5,144 bases of DNA. It comes from Bifidobacteriaceae bacterium. Lineage in GTDB: Bacteria; Actinomycetota; Actinomycetes; Actinomycetales; Bifidobacteriaceae. Positions 1-5,090 of the stretch are shown here, one piece after another; position 1 is the stretch's first letter, and each line of letters starts with the position of its first letter. A program made the position numbers and the translations under genes. The notes below the pieces were generated by a model. The model was not told the origin of the DNA and ran no database searches. It saw only the letters and a list, made by a program, of their open reading frames with translations. The DNA lies in assembly GCA_031260825.1 (NCBI GenBank), contig JAISKS010000051.1, positions 1 to 5,144 of the forward strand, in the 5' to 3' direction.

Positions 1-173
1 GTTACAGCTAGAGGAACTTCGCGTGCCTTACCTGTACCAACGCCAACACGTCCTTTACCATCGCCAACAACTACTAAAACTGAAAACGCAAAACGGCGTC
101 CACCTTTAATAACTTTAGCAACGCGTCGAACTTTAACGGTCTTTGTGATTAGTTCATCTTTATTTTCATTCAT
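1..173 (-). CDS. rpsE: 30S ribosomal protein uS5 (S5), N-terminal part, cut by window edge
   Basis: Small-subunit protein that binds 16S rRNA near the decoding region and affects translational accuracy. Only the first 57 codons and two bases of the next lie in the window. The S5 signature is clear: KGGRRFAF at about residues 23-30, followed by VVVGDGKGRVGVGTGKAREV at about 33-52, matching the double-stranded-RNA-binding-like N domain. The leader before the domain is short (about 15 residues, MNENKDELIT...). The chosen ATG is preceded by AGGTAGGA a few bases upstream, an acceptable ribosome binding site. A 36-bp gap separates it from rplR. The rest of the gene lies beyond position 1, so its C-terminal domain and length cannot be judged. 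Confidence 0.96.
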   Translation of the reverse strand, partial: MNENKDELITKTVKVRRVAKVIKGGRRFAFSVLVVVGDGKGRVGVGTGKAREVPLAV

Positions 174-209
174 ATAATCCTACCTATAGTAAAAATCTAA
201 ACCCAGGGG

Positions 210-572
210 CTAGAATTTCAATCCTGCTTCTCTAGCACCTTCAGCAACAGCTGCGATTCTACCGTGATATTTATTACCACCGCGATCGAATACAACTTGT
301 TTGATTCCAGCTTTTGTAGCTTTTGCTGCGATGTCTGAACCGATTGCTTTAGCAACATCAGTTTTTGTACCAGCAATTTTTTGTTTTACAGAAGTTGAAG
401 AAACTAAAGTCTTGCCTACTGTATCATCTACGATTTGAGCAACAATATTTTTGTTTGAACGTGTTAAAACTAAACGAGGACGCTCAGGAGTACCATTAAC
501 TTTCTTTCTTAGACGTGCATGTCTTCTTAGTTTTGATATAACTTTTGATTTACCAATTAATTTGTAAGTCAT
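210..572 (-). CDS. rplR: 50S ribosomal protein uL18 (L18)
   Basis: Binds 5S rRNA and, with uL5, helps dock it in the central protuberance of the large subunit. The 120-residue product is the usual length. It has the basic N-terminal arm (KLRRHARLRKK, about residues 14-24), then ERPRLVLTRSNKNIVAQIVDD at about 30-50, and the diagnostic end VVFDRGGNKYHGRIAAVAEG (about 93-112) finishing in AREAGLKF. The ATG lies two bases after the rplF stop (TAATTATG). The best purine-rich stretch, GGAAAGG, is about 13 bases upstream inside rplF, which is rather far. Translation is therefore probably coupled to rplF. The gene ends with TAG, while most neighbours end with TAA. Confidence 0.98.
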   Translation of the reverse strand: MTYKLIGKSKVISKLRRHARLRKKVNGTPERPRLVLTRSNKNIVAQIVDDTVGKTLVSSTSVKQKIAGTKTDVAKAIGSDIAAKATKAGIKQVVFDRGGNKYHGRIAAVAEGAREAGLKF

Positions 573-574
573 AA

Positions 575-1114
575 TTAAGCACCAGCCTTTCCAACTTTAC
601 GCTTGACAACTTCGCCAACATAGCGAATTCCTTTACCTTTATAAGGTTCTGGAGGACGAATTTTTCTGATATTAGCAGCAACTTCGCCAACTTGTTGTTT
701 GTCAATTCCGCTAATGATTACGATATTATTATCTTGTACACCGAATGTAATTCCTTCAGGAGCATCGATTTTTACTGGATGTGAAAATCCTAGTGAGAAA
801 TCTAATGTTGATCCTGCAAGAGCAACACGGTAACCAGTACCAACTAATTCAAGTTTCTTTTCAAAACCGTTAGTCACACCTTCAACCATATTTGCAATTA
901 ATGAACGCATTAATCCGTGAAGTGCAGAAGATGTTTTTGATTCATTTTTTGCAGTTACAATAATATTGTCTCCATCGATTTTTACGATTACTAATTCGTG
1001 AATAACTTGAGTCATCTCGCCTTTAGGGCCTTTAACTGTAAGTACATCACCTGCTAGATTTACATCAACGCCTGCTGTAATAGCAACAGGAACTTTACCA
1101 ATTCTACTTGTCAT
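575..1114 (-). CDS. rplF: 50S ribosomal protein uL6 (L6)
   Basis: Large-subunit protein made of two repeated domains. It binds 23S rRNA near the sarcin-ricin loop, where GTPase factors contact the ribosome. At 179 residues it is of normal length. The start MTSRIGKVPV and TVKGPKGEM (about 26-34) mark domain 1. GFEKKLELVGTGYRV (about 83-97) begins domain 2. GIDKQQVGEVAANIRKIR (about 136-153), followed by the signature PPEPYKGKGIRY (about 154-165), and the basic end VVKRKVGKAGA complete it. AAAGGA six bases before the ATG is a good ribosome binding site in the 15-bp gap after rpsH. The C-terminal half resembles actinobacterial L6 as remembered, which is weak lineage evidence. Confidence 0.98.
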   Translation of the reverse strand: MTSRIGKVPVAITAGVDVNLAGDVLTVKGPKGEMTQVIHELVIVKIDGDNIIVTAKNESKTSSALHGLMRSLIANMVEGVTNGFEKKLELVGTGYRVALAGSTLDFSLGFSHPVKIDAPEGITFGVQDNNIVIISGIDKQQVGEVAANIRKIRPPEPYKGKGIRYVGEVVKRKVGKAGA

Positions 1115-1129
1115 AATAAGTCCTTTCTA

Positions 1130-1528
1130 TTACCAAACGTATGCCACAACTTCGCCGCCAACACCTTTAGTGCTTGCAACTTTGTCTGTCATAATACCTG
1201 CTGATGATGAAATAATTGCAACACCAAGTCCGCCTAATACTTTAGGAAGATTATCTGATTTTGCATATTTACGAAGACCTGGTTTTGAGATACGTTTAAT
1301 ACCTTTTATTGCAGGTTCATCACCGTCTAAATATTTTAATGTTACTATTAGGTTTTTACCAACTTTTAAGTCTTCAACTTTAAAGTCAGTTACATAACCT
1401 TCATTCTTTAAGATATGTACAATAGATTCTTTAAATTTAGAATAAGGCATTTCTACCTTTTTCTTTCCTACTGCACTTGCATTTCTTAGCCTTGTTAACA
1501 TATCGGCTATTGGATCTGTCATTGTCAT
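1130..1528 (-). CDS. rpsH: 30S ribosomal protein uS8 (S8)
   Basis: Primary 16S rRNA-binding protein of the central domain. In E. coli it also represses the spc operon by binding its mRNA near rplE. The 132-residue product is full length: MTDPIADMLTRLRNA (about residues 3-17), KRISKPGLRKY (about 78-88), the RNA-contacting motif SSSAGIMTDKVA (about 107-118, where many homologues have STSxG) and the usual end GGEVVAYVW. Two ATGs lie six bases apart (MTMTD). The upstream one is chosen because the weak purine-rich site (GAGA, with AGGGA further up) is closer to it. A 58-bp gap separates this gene from rpsN, the second longest in the window. No E. coli-like S8 operator was identified by eye. Confidence 0.98.
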   Translation of the reverse strand: MTMTDPIADMLTRLRNASAVGKKKVEMPYSKFKESIVHILKNEGYVTDFKVEDLKVGKNLIVTLKYLDGDEPAIKGIKRISKPGLRKYAKSDNLPKVLGGLGVAIISSSAGIMTDKVASTKGVGGEVVAYVW

Positions 1529-1586
1529 TTTATTTTTCTCTTTCCCTAATGGTTTCCGTTAATATTAATTTACTGGACCTTTTAGA

Positions 1587-1772
1587 TTACCAACTTGATT
1601 TTACAACACCTGGCAATTCACCTTGATTTGCCATCTCACGAACACATACGCGGCATAAGCCGAATTTGCGATACACTGAATGTGGACGACCACATTTTGT
1701 GCAACGAGTATATTCGCGAACTTTGAATTTTGCTTTTTTAGCTTGTTTTTGTTTTAACGCTGTTTTTGCCAT
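1587..1772 (-). CDS. rpsN: 30S ribosomal protein uS14, zinc-binding type (S14)
   Basis: Small-subunit protein of the head, needed late in 30S assembly. The 61-residue product is the short zinc-ribbon form. C24 and C27 (CTKC) with C40 and C43 (CRVC) form the CxxC...CxxC site, unlike the roughly 100-residue cysteine-free type. The frame is open for 19 codons upstream, but the ATG at 1772 giving MAKTALKQKQ is chosen. It is the family's normal start and it has AAGGAG eight bases before it, while the longer version would run deep into rplE. The ATG comes one base after the rplE stop, and the ribosome binding site is encoded by the final Lys-Glu codons of rplE, so coupling is likely. The ending GELPGVVKSSW and VYRKFGLCR resemble actinobacterial S14. 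Confidence 0.97.
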   Translation of the reverse strand: MAKTALKQKQAKKAKFKVREYTRCTKCGRPHSVYRKFGLCRVCVREMANQGELPGVVKSSW

Positions 1773-1773
1773 T

Positions 1774-2334
1774 TTATTTCTCCTTAAATGGGAATCCAAG
1801 ATTGCGAAGTAAAGCGCGTCCTTGATCATCAGTTTTAGCTGTTGTCACTAAAGTGATATCCATTCCGCGAATCTGATCGATTTCGTCTTGATTAATCTCA
1901 TGAAAAATTACTTGCTCTGTCACACCGAAAGTGTAATTTCCTCTTCCATCAAATTGCTTTGAAGAAAGACCACGGAAGTCGCGAATACGAGGAATAGCTG
2001 TAGTAAGAAGTCTATCTAAGAATTCCCACATTCTTTTTCCGCGTAATGTAACAGAAACGCCAATTGCTTGTCCTTCACGAAGTTTGAACTGTGCAATTGA
2101 TTTTTTAGCAACATTAACTTTAGGTTTTTGACCTGTGATTAAAGTGATATCTTTTGTAGCACCTTGGATTAGTTTTGAATCCTTAGCAGCATCGCCAACA
2201 CCCATATTCACAACGATTTTTGTAAGCGCTGGTACTTCATGGATATTTTTAATATCAAATTCTTCTTTTAACTTCTTTACGATCTCAGCATTATACTGAG
2301 TTTTTAGTCTAGGTTGATATGTTTGATTGCTCAT
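1774..2334 (-). CDS. rplE: 50S ribosomal protein uL5 (L5)
   Basis: Binds 5S rRNA and forms part of the central protuberance, contacting the P-site tRNA and the small-subunit head. The 186 residues are a normal bacterial length. Landmarks are RLKTQYNAEIV (about 9-19), the signature VPALTKIVVNMGVGDAAKDS (about 34-53), TGQKPKVNVAKKSIAQFKLR (about 67-86), IPRIRDFRGLS (about 114-124) and FGVTEQVIFHEINQD (about 136-150). The end is RGMDITLVTTAKTDDQGRAL (about 156-175) and then LGFPF. The ATG shares its first base with the last base of the rplX stop (TAATG). GGAAAGG, seven bases upstream inside rplX, serves as the ribosome binding site. Confidence 0.98.
   Translation of the reverse strand: MSNQTYQPRLKTQYNAEIVKKLKEEFDIKNIHEVPALTKIVVNMGVGDAAKDSKLIQGATKDITLITGQKPKVNVAKKSIAQFKLREGQAIGVSVTLRGKRMWEFLDRLLTTAIPRIRDFRGLSSKQFDGRGNYTFGVTEQVIFHEINQDEIDQIRGMDITLVTTAKTDDQGRALLRNLGFPFKEK
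1780..1785 (-). promoter_or_regulatory. Ribosome binding site that decides the rpsN start
   Basis: AAGGAG on the minus strand, seven bases plus the adjoining stop context before the ATG at 1772, is encoded by the last Lys-Glu codons of rplE. It supports the 61-residue S14 start rather than the 19-codon longer open frame, which would overlap rplE and has no family support. Confidence 0.8.
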
Positions 2335-2660
2335 TAAATTGCCTTTCCAGATTTAACAGAAACACGAGTCTTTACAACTTTATCGCCTTTTTTCTCAACA
2401 TTATAACGAATGCGAGTAGGAACTTTTGTTTCAGGATCTAATAAAGAAACGTTTGAGATATGTATTGGACCTTCAATAGTTTCAATACCGCCTGCAGTTG
2501 CTCCTTTTTGAGTCTGTGTGATACGATTATGTTTAGTTTTAAGATTAACTCCTTCTACTAGAAGTTTGTCGTTTTTTAATACGTCAATAACTCTACCAGA
2601 TTTGCCCTTATCAGAACCTGAGTTTACGATTACTAAATCTTCTTTTTTGATTCTAGCCAT
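2334..2660 (-). CDS. rplX: 50S ribosomal protein uL24 (L24)
   Basis: Assembly-initiating protein that binds domain I of 23S rRNA, near the exit of the peptide tunnel. The 108 residues fit the family. A KOW motif occupies about residues 6-33 (KEDLVIVNSGSDKGKSGRVI), followed by VEGVNLKTKH (about 35-44), GGIETIEGPIHISNVSLLDP (about 57-76) and a basic C-terminal strand region. The start is secure: GGAGGT lies nine bases upstream, encoded within the last codons of rplN. Only two bases separate the rplN stop from this ATG (TAATCATG). Its own stop overlaps the rplE start by one base, so rplN-rplX-rplE looks like a translationally coupled trio. Confidence 0.98.
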   Translation of the reverse strand: MARIKKEDLVIVNSGSDKGKSGRVIDVLKNDKLLVEGVNLKTKHNRITQTQKGATAGGIETIEGPIHISNVSLLDPETKVPTRIRYNVEKKGDKVVKTRVSVKSGKAI

Positions 2661-2662
2661 GA

Positions 2663-3031
2663 TTAGATTACCTCCGAAGCTAATGAAACAATTTTCATAA
2701 AGCGTTTATCTCTAAGTTCTCTAGCAACTGGCCCAAAAATACGAGTACCTTTAGGATCTTTATCATTTCCTAGGATAACTGCTGCATTTTCATCAAAACG
2801 GATATAAGAACCATCTTTACGACGTGTGTTCTTATTAGTTCTTACAACTACTGCTTTTATAACATCACCTTTTTTAACATTTCCGCCAGGGATCGCATCT
2901 TTAATAGTTGCGACGATTATATCTCCAACTCTAGCATATCTCTTGCCTGAGCCACCTTGAACGTTGATGCAAAGAATTTCTTTAGCACCTGTGTTATCAG
3001 CGATTTTTAATCTAGATTCTTTTTGAATCAT
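2663..3031 (-). CDS. rplN: 50S ribosomal protein uL14 (L14), first gene of the spc group
   Basis: Highly conserved 23S rRNA-binding beta-barrel protein that forms an intersubunit bridge with 16S rRNA and is the known docking site of the silencing factor RsfS. The length of 122 residues is exactly that of most bacterial L14. MIQKESRLKIADNTGAKEI (residues 1-19), RYARVGDIIVATIKDAIPGG (31-50), KKGDVIKAVVVRT (53-65), IRFDENAAVI (77-86) and GTRIFGPVARELRD (95-108) are textbook motifs. AAAGG seven bases before the ATG is the ribosome binding site. A 154-bp gap with a probable promoter lies upstream, making this the likely first gene of a separate transcript, as in E. coli. Confidence 0.99.
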   Translation of the reverse strand: MIQKESRLKIADNTGAKEILCINVQGGSGKRYARVGDIIVATIKDAIPGGNVKKGDVIKAVVVRTNKNTRRKDGSYIRFDENAAVILGNDKDPKGTRIFGPVARELRDKRFMKIVSLASEVI

Positions 3032-3077
3032 TTTATTACCTTTCTAAGACGGTTCACTTACTATCATACACTTATAT

Positions 3078-3091
3078 TAGTACGAATACTA
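3078..3091 (-). other. Perfect small hairpin with UUCG loop in the rplN leader
   Basis: The minus strand reads TAGTA-TTCG-TACTA: a perfect five-pair stem closed over a UUCG tetraloop. UUCG loops are unusually stable when closed by C-G, but here the closing pair is A-U, so stability is modest. It lies about 47 bases before the rplN ATG, inside the short leader. No terminator-like U-run follows. It could be chance in AT-rich DNA or part of a leader fold. No known ribosomal-protein binding structure was matched. Confidence 0.35.
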
Positions 3092-3106
3092 GCACAAGCA
3101 AGCATG

Positions 3107-3131
3107 AAAATTAAGCGCCTTTCTTAATCTT
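3107..3131 (-). other. Inverted repeat in the rplN leader
   Basis: On the minus strand, ATTAAG (3128-3123) and CTTAAT (3115-3110) are perfect inverted arms around a seven-base AAAGGCG loop. The stem extends to nine pairs, including one G-U, over 3131-3107. It lies just downstream of the predicted transcription start, so it would fold near the 5' end of the spc transcript. The stem is AT-rich and not followed by a long U-run, so it is not a convincing terminator. A regulatory or mRNA-stabilising role is inference only. Confidence 0.35.
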
Positions 3132-3141
3132 TAATATATCT

Positions 3142-3172
3142 ATTATACCAAAAATATTTTAATTTACTTGAA
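3142..3172 (-). promoter_or_regulatory. Probable promoter for rplN and the spc genes (extended -10)
   Basis: On the minus strand, TGGTATAAT (3150-3142) is a perfect extended -10 element: TG, one base, then consensus TATAAT. The best -35 candidate, TTCAAG (3172-3167), is weak, matching three of six consensus bases with a long 19-bp spacer. An extended -10 can partly compensate for that. The sequence around it is AT-rich. It begins about 36 bp after the rpsQ stop, and the predicted transcript would carry a leader of roughly 100 nt before rplN. Its position matches the E. coli spc promoter between rpsQ and rplN. The assignment rests on motif and position only, and readthrough from the S10 genes is also possible. 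Confidence 0.6.
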
Positions 3173-3185
3173 TTTTAACAGCTAA

Positions 3186-3554
3186 TTATTTAGCAGCGTT
3201 AATAACCTCAACAAGTCTCCAACGTTTTGTTGCAGAAATTGGACGAGTTTCCATGATTGAAACTTCATCTCCTACTTTAGCAACAGAGTTTTCGTCATGA
3301 GCTTTATATTTTTTAGTTGTTGTCACAACCTTGCCATATAAAGGATGTTTTGATTTACGTGTAACTAATACTACTACAGTTTTATCCATTTTATCAGATA
3401 CTACAAAACCACGTTGAGTTTTACGATATTGACGCTCTACTGGTTTACCTTTTTCAGTGTTAGGTACACCTTGTGCCTTACGAGCAACATGATTTTTGTT
3501 AGCTGTAGCTTTTTTAGCTGGAGCTTTTTTAGTTGTTTCTTTAGAATCAGTCAT
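3186..3554 (-). CDS. rpsQ: 30S ribosomal protein uS17 (S17) with N-terminal extension
   Basis: Primary 16S rRNA-binding protein of the 5' domain with an OB fold. The core spans about residues 42-120: YRKTQRGFVVSDKMDKTVVV (43-62), KHPLYGKVV (69-77), KYKAHDENSVAKVGDEV (82-98) and the family signature IMETRPISATKRWRLVEV (100-117). The total of 122 residues exceeds the usual 80-90 because of a roughly 41-residue Lys/Ala/Thr-rich leader (KKAPAKKATANK). The start is well supported: AAAGGA lies five bases before the ATG, and there is no ATG, GTG or TTG in frame before the one inside the core (Met56). Mycobacterial S17 carries a comparable extension. The core ending also looks actinobacterial. The gene follows rpmC by nine bases and is the last of the S10 group. 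Confidence 0.98.
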   Translation of the reverse strand: MTDSKETTKKAPAKKATANKNHVARKAQGVPNTEKGKPVERQYRKTQRGFVVSDKMDKTVVVLVTRKSKHPLYGKVVTTTKKYKAHDENSVAKVGDEVSIMETRPISATKRWRLVEVINAAK

Positions 3555-3563
3555 AATTATCCT

Positions 3564-3842
3564 TTATTTCTCGTCTTTTTTAGTTGCTTTTTTCTCAGCT
3601 TTTGCTTCAGTTACAACTGTAGGATTTGTTCTAATACCAAGTTTACGCTCATTCATAACTGTCATCATACGAGCAACATCGCGTTTTGTAGCTTTAATAC
3701 GTCCGCGTCCATCGCCTTCACCTGATGCCATTTGGAAACGTAATTCTTGACGCTCTTTTTTAGCTTCTTTAATAAGTCCAATTAATTGCTCATTATCTTT
3801 AGCATCTAATTGATCCATTTTTAGTTCTTTACTTCCGATCAT
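3564..3842 (-). CDS. rpmC: 50S ribosomal protein uL29 (L29) with C-terminal tail
   Basis: Small helical-hairpin protein beside the peptide exit tunnel, near the docking site of trigger factor and SRP. The core spans about residues 6-69: ELKMDQLDAKDNEQLIGL in helix 1, then the family hallmark LRFQMASGEG (34-43), and RDVARMMTVMNERKLG (54-69) in helix 2. The segment KKERQELRFQ replaces the more common KEELFNLRFQ. At 92 residues it is longer than the usual 60-75, owing to a charged tail of about 22 residues ending AEKKATKKDEK. The ATG overlaps the rplP stop (TAATG) and has a near-ideal AAGGAGGT six bases upstream, which favours it over the internal Met9. Confidence 0.96.
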   Translation of the reverse strand: MIGSKELKMDQLDAKDNEQLIGLIKEAKKERQELRFQMASGEGDGRGRIKATKRDVARMMTVMNERKLGIRTNPTVVTEAKAEKKATKKDEK

Positions 3843-4255
3843 TATGAGACCTCCTTAACAACGAATTTACATTTCATTGGTAATTTATGAATAGCACGTT
3901 TCATTGCTTCTCTTGCTACTGCTTCTTCAACGCCAGCAAGTTCAAACATGATACGACCTGGGTGCACATTAGCAACCCACCATTCAGGAGAACCTTTACC
4001 AGAACCCATACGAGTTCCAAGAGGTTTCTGAGTGATTGGACGATCAGGGAAAATTGTGATCCATACTTTACCACCACGTTTGATATAACGTGTCATTGCA
4101 ATACGAGCAGCTTCAATTTGGCGGTTTGTAACATAAGCTGGTTCTAATGCTTTAATTGCATAATCACCAAAGTTTATTGTGTTTCCACCTTTAGATGCGC
4201 CGCGACGTTTTGGATGATGTTGTCTACGGTGTTTTACTTTTTTAGGAATTAACAT
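3842..4255 (-). CDS. rplP: 50S ribosomal protein uL16 (L16)
   Basis: Late-assembling large-subunit protein at the A-site finger and peptidyl-transferase region, contacting aminoacyl-tRNA. The 137 residues are standard. The basic N-terminus MLIPKKVKHRRQHHPKRRG (1-19) is followed by NFGDYAIKALEPAYVTNRQI (28-47), the L16 signature EAARIAMTRYIKRGGKVWI (48-66), and FPDRPITQKPLGTRMGSGKG (69-88). Then come SPEWWVANVHPGRIMFELAG (89-108) and HKLPMKCKFVVKE. Arg82, in TRMGSGKG, corresponds to the region of the arginine that is hydroxylated in E. coli L16. AGGAG, nine bases before the ATG, overlaps the rpsC stop codon. The HHPKRRG and EWWVANVHPGR segments recall Actinobacteriota. Confidence 0.98.
   Translation of the reverse strand: MLIPKKVKHRRQHHPKRRGASKGGNTINFGDYAIKALEPAYVTNRQIEAARIAMTRYIKRGGKVWITIFPDRPITQKPLGTRMGSGKGSPEWWVANVHPGRIMFELAGVEEAVAREAMKRAIHKLPMKCKFVVKEVS
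3849..3856 (-). promoter_or_regulatory. Near-perfect ribosome binding site of rpmC
   Basis: The minus strand reads AAGGAGGT, an eight-base match to the anti-Shine-Dalgarno end of 16S rRNA, six bases before the rpmC ATG and entirely inside the end of rplP. It is the strongest such site in the window. It fixes the rpmC start at 3842, where the start overlaps the rplP stop. Confidence 0.85.
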
Positions 4256-4267
4256 ATTCTTCTACTC

Positions 4268-5089
4268 CTATTTAGAATCTTCAGTTGAAGATTTTTCTAC
4301 TTTTTCTGCTGGTACAGCAGCGGCTTCTGTTGCTTCTGCTGGAGCTTTATTATCACCAGGTTTAGCATCAAAGTTTGCTTTTGGACGTGAATTACGACGA
4401 AGAGAATCTTTATCTTTATTTTTGATAAATTCTCCCATCATATATTCTGCATCTGTCATATCTCCACGATAGATCCATACTTTTACGCCGATTAAACCAT
4501 AAGTTGTATAAGCTTCATAGAAACCATAATCAACATTAGCACGAAGTGTATGTAGAGGTACTTGACCTTCACGATAAAACTCAGCGCGGCTCATTTCAGC
4601 TCCACCTAAACGGCCTGAACATTGGATTTTAATACCCTTTGCTCCACCTCTAAGTGATGAATCAATAGCTTTTTTCATAGCGCGACGGAATGTTACACGA
4701 GCTTCTAATTGCTCTGCAACGCCCTGTGCAACTACTTGAGCATCAAGTTCTGGAGTTGCAACACTTACGCAGTTAATCTTAACTTCTTTATTAGTGATTT
4801 TAGCAACTTTTTCTTTGATTTTCTCAGCTGTAGCACCTTTAGCGCCAATGATATTTGCAATACGTGCAGCATAAATTGATACAGTTACAGTTTTTGCATC
4901 TTTCTCAATTACAACTTTAGAAATTACAGCATTTGCATAATTTTTCTTAATATATTTACGGATCTCATTATCTTCCTTAACGAAAGTTGCATAGTTGACG
5001 CCTTTTTTATTTTCGTCAGCGAACCATTTAACTCTGTGTTCGGTAGTGATACCTAATCTATATCCTCTAGGATTTACTTTCTGTCCCAT
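4268..5089 (-). CDS. rpsC: 30S ribosomal protein uS3 (S3)
   Basis: Head protein of the small subunit that lines the mRNA entry tunnel and contributes to mRNA helicase activity. At 273 residues it is long for the family because of an acidic Ala/Glu/Lys tail (about 244-273), a length like that of mycobacterial S3. MGQKVNPRGYRLGITTEHR opens it. A type-2 KH domain follows, with its GxxG loop as GAKG (82-85). Basic residues RVTFRRAMKK (131-140) are in the region tied to helicase function in E. coli. The C-domain shows GRLGGAEMSRAEFYREGQVP (159-178) and GVKVWIYRGD (201-210). The ATG at 5089 is chosen over an in-frame GTG four codons upstream because MGQKVNP is invariant. AGGTG nine bases upstream is a modest ribosome binding site. 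Confidence 0.98.
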   Translation of the reverse strand: MGQKVNPRGYRLGITTEHRVKWFADENKKGVNYATFVKEDNEIRKYIKKNYANAVISKVVIEKDAKTVTVSIYAARIANIIGAKGATAEKIKEKVAKITNKEVKINCVSVATPELDAQVVAQGVAEQLEARVTFRRAMKKAIDSSLRGGAKGIKIQCSGRLGGAEMSRAEFYREGQVPLHTLRANVDYGFYEAYTTYGLIGVKVWIYRGDMTDAEYMMGEFIKNKDKDSLRRNSRPKANFDAKPGDNKAPAEATEAAAVPAEKVEKSSTEDSK

Positions 5090-5090
5090 A

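Noticed and set aside
190..213. Terminator-like hairpin plus short U-run between rplR and rpsE
   Set aside because: The minus strand reads CTAGCCCCTGGGTTTAG then ATTTTTA, but the stem is short with a bulge and a G-U pair, and the U-run is only five. Termination here would cut rpsE from its operon.
1170..1397. Plus-strand open frame of 75 codons
   Set aside because: It lies entirely antisense to rpsH, a certain gene, and has no recognisable motif.
1773..1829. 19-codon N-terminal extension of S14
   Set aside because: It would overlap the end of rplE in another frame. The canonical MAK start at 1772 has a strong ribosome binding site and gives the family's normal 61 residues.
3060..3085. Second promoter with TATGAT as the -10 close to rplN
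   Set aside because: TATGAT (minus strand, near 3067) is a fair -10, but there is no -35 at 16-18 bp and no TG extension. The upstream TGGTATAAT is much stronger.
3414..3750. Two overlapping plus-strand open frames rich in Phe, Ser and Val, which look like membrane proteins
   Set aside because: They are the antisense of the Lys/Ala-rich ends of rpsQ and rpmC. AAA/GAA-rich codons read backwards give Phe/Ser/Leu, and there is no convincing ribosome binding site or family motif.
3887..4147. Plus-strand open frame of 86 codons with several Cys and His residues
   Set aside because: It is antisense to rplP. The Cys/His content comes from reversed codons of a conserved basic protein, not from a zinc motif with regular spacing.
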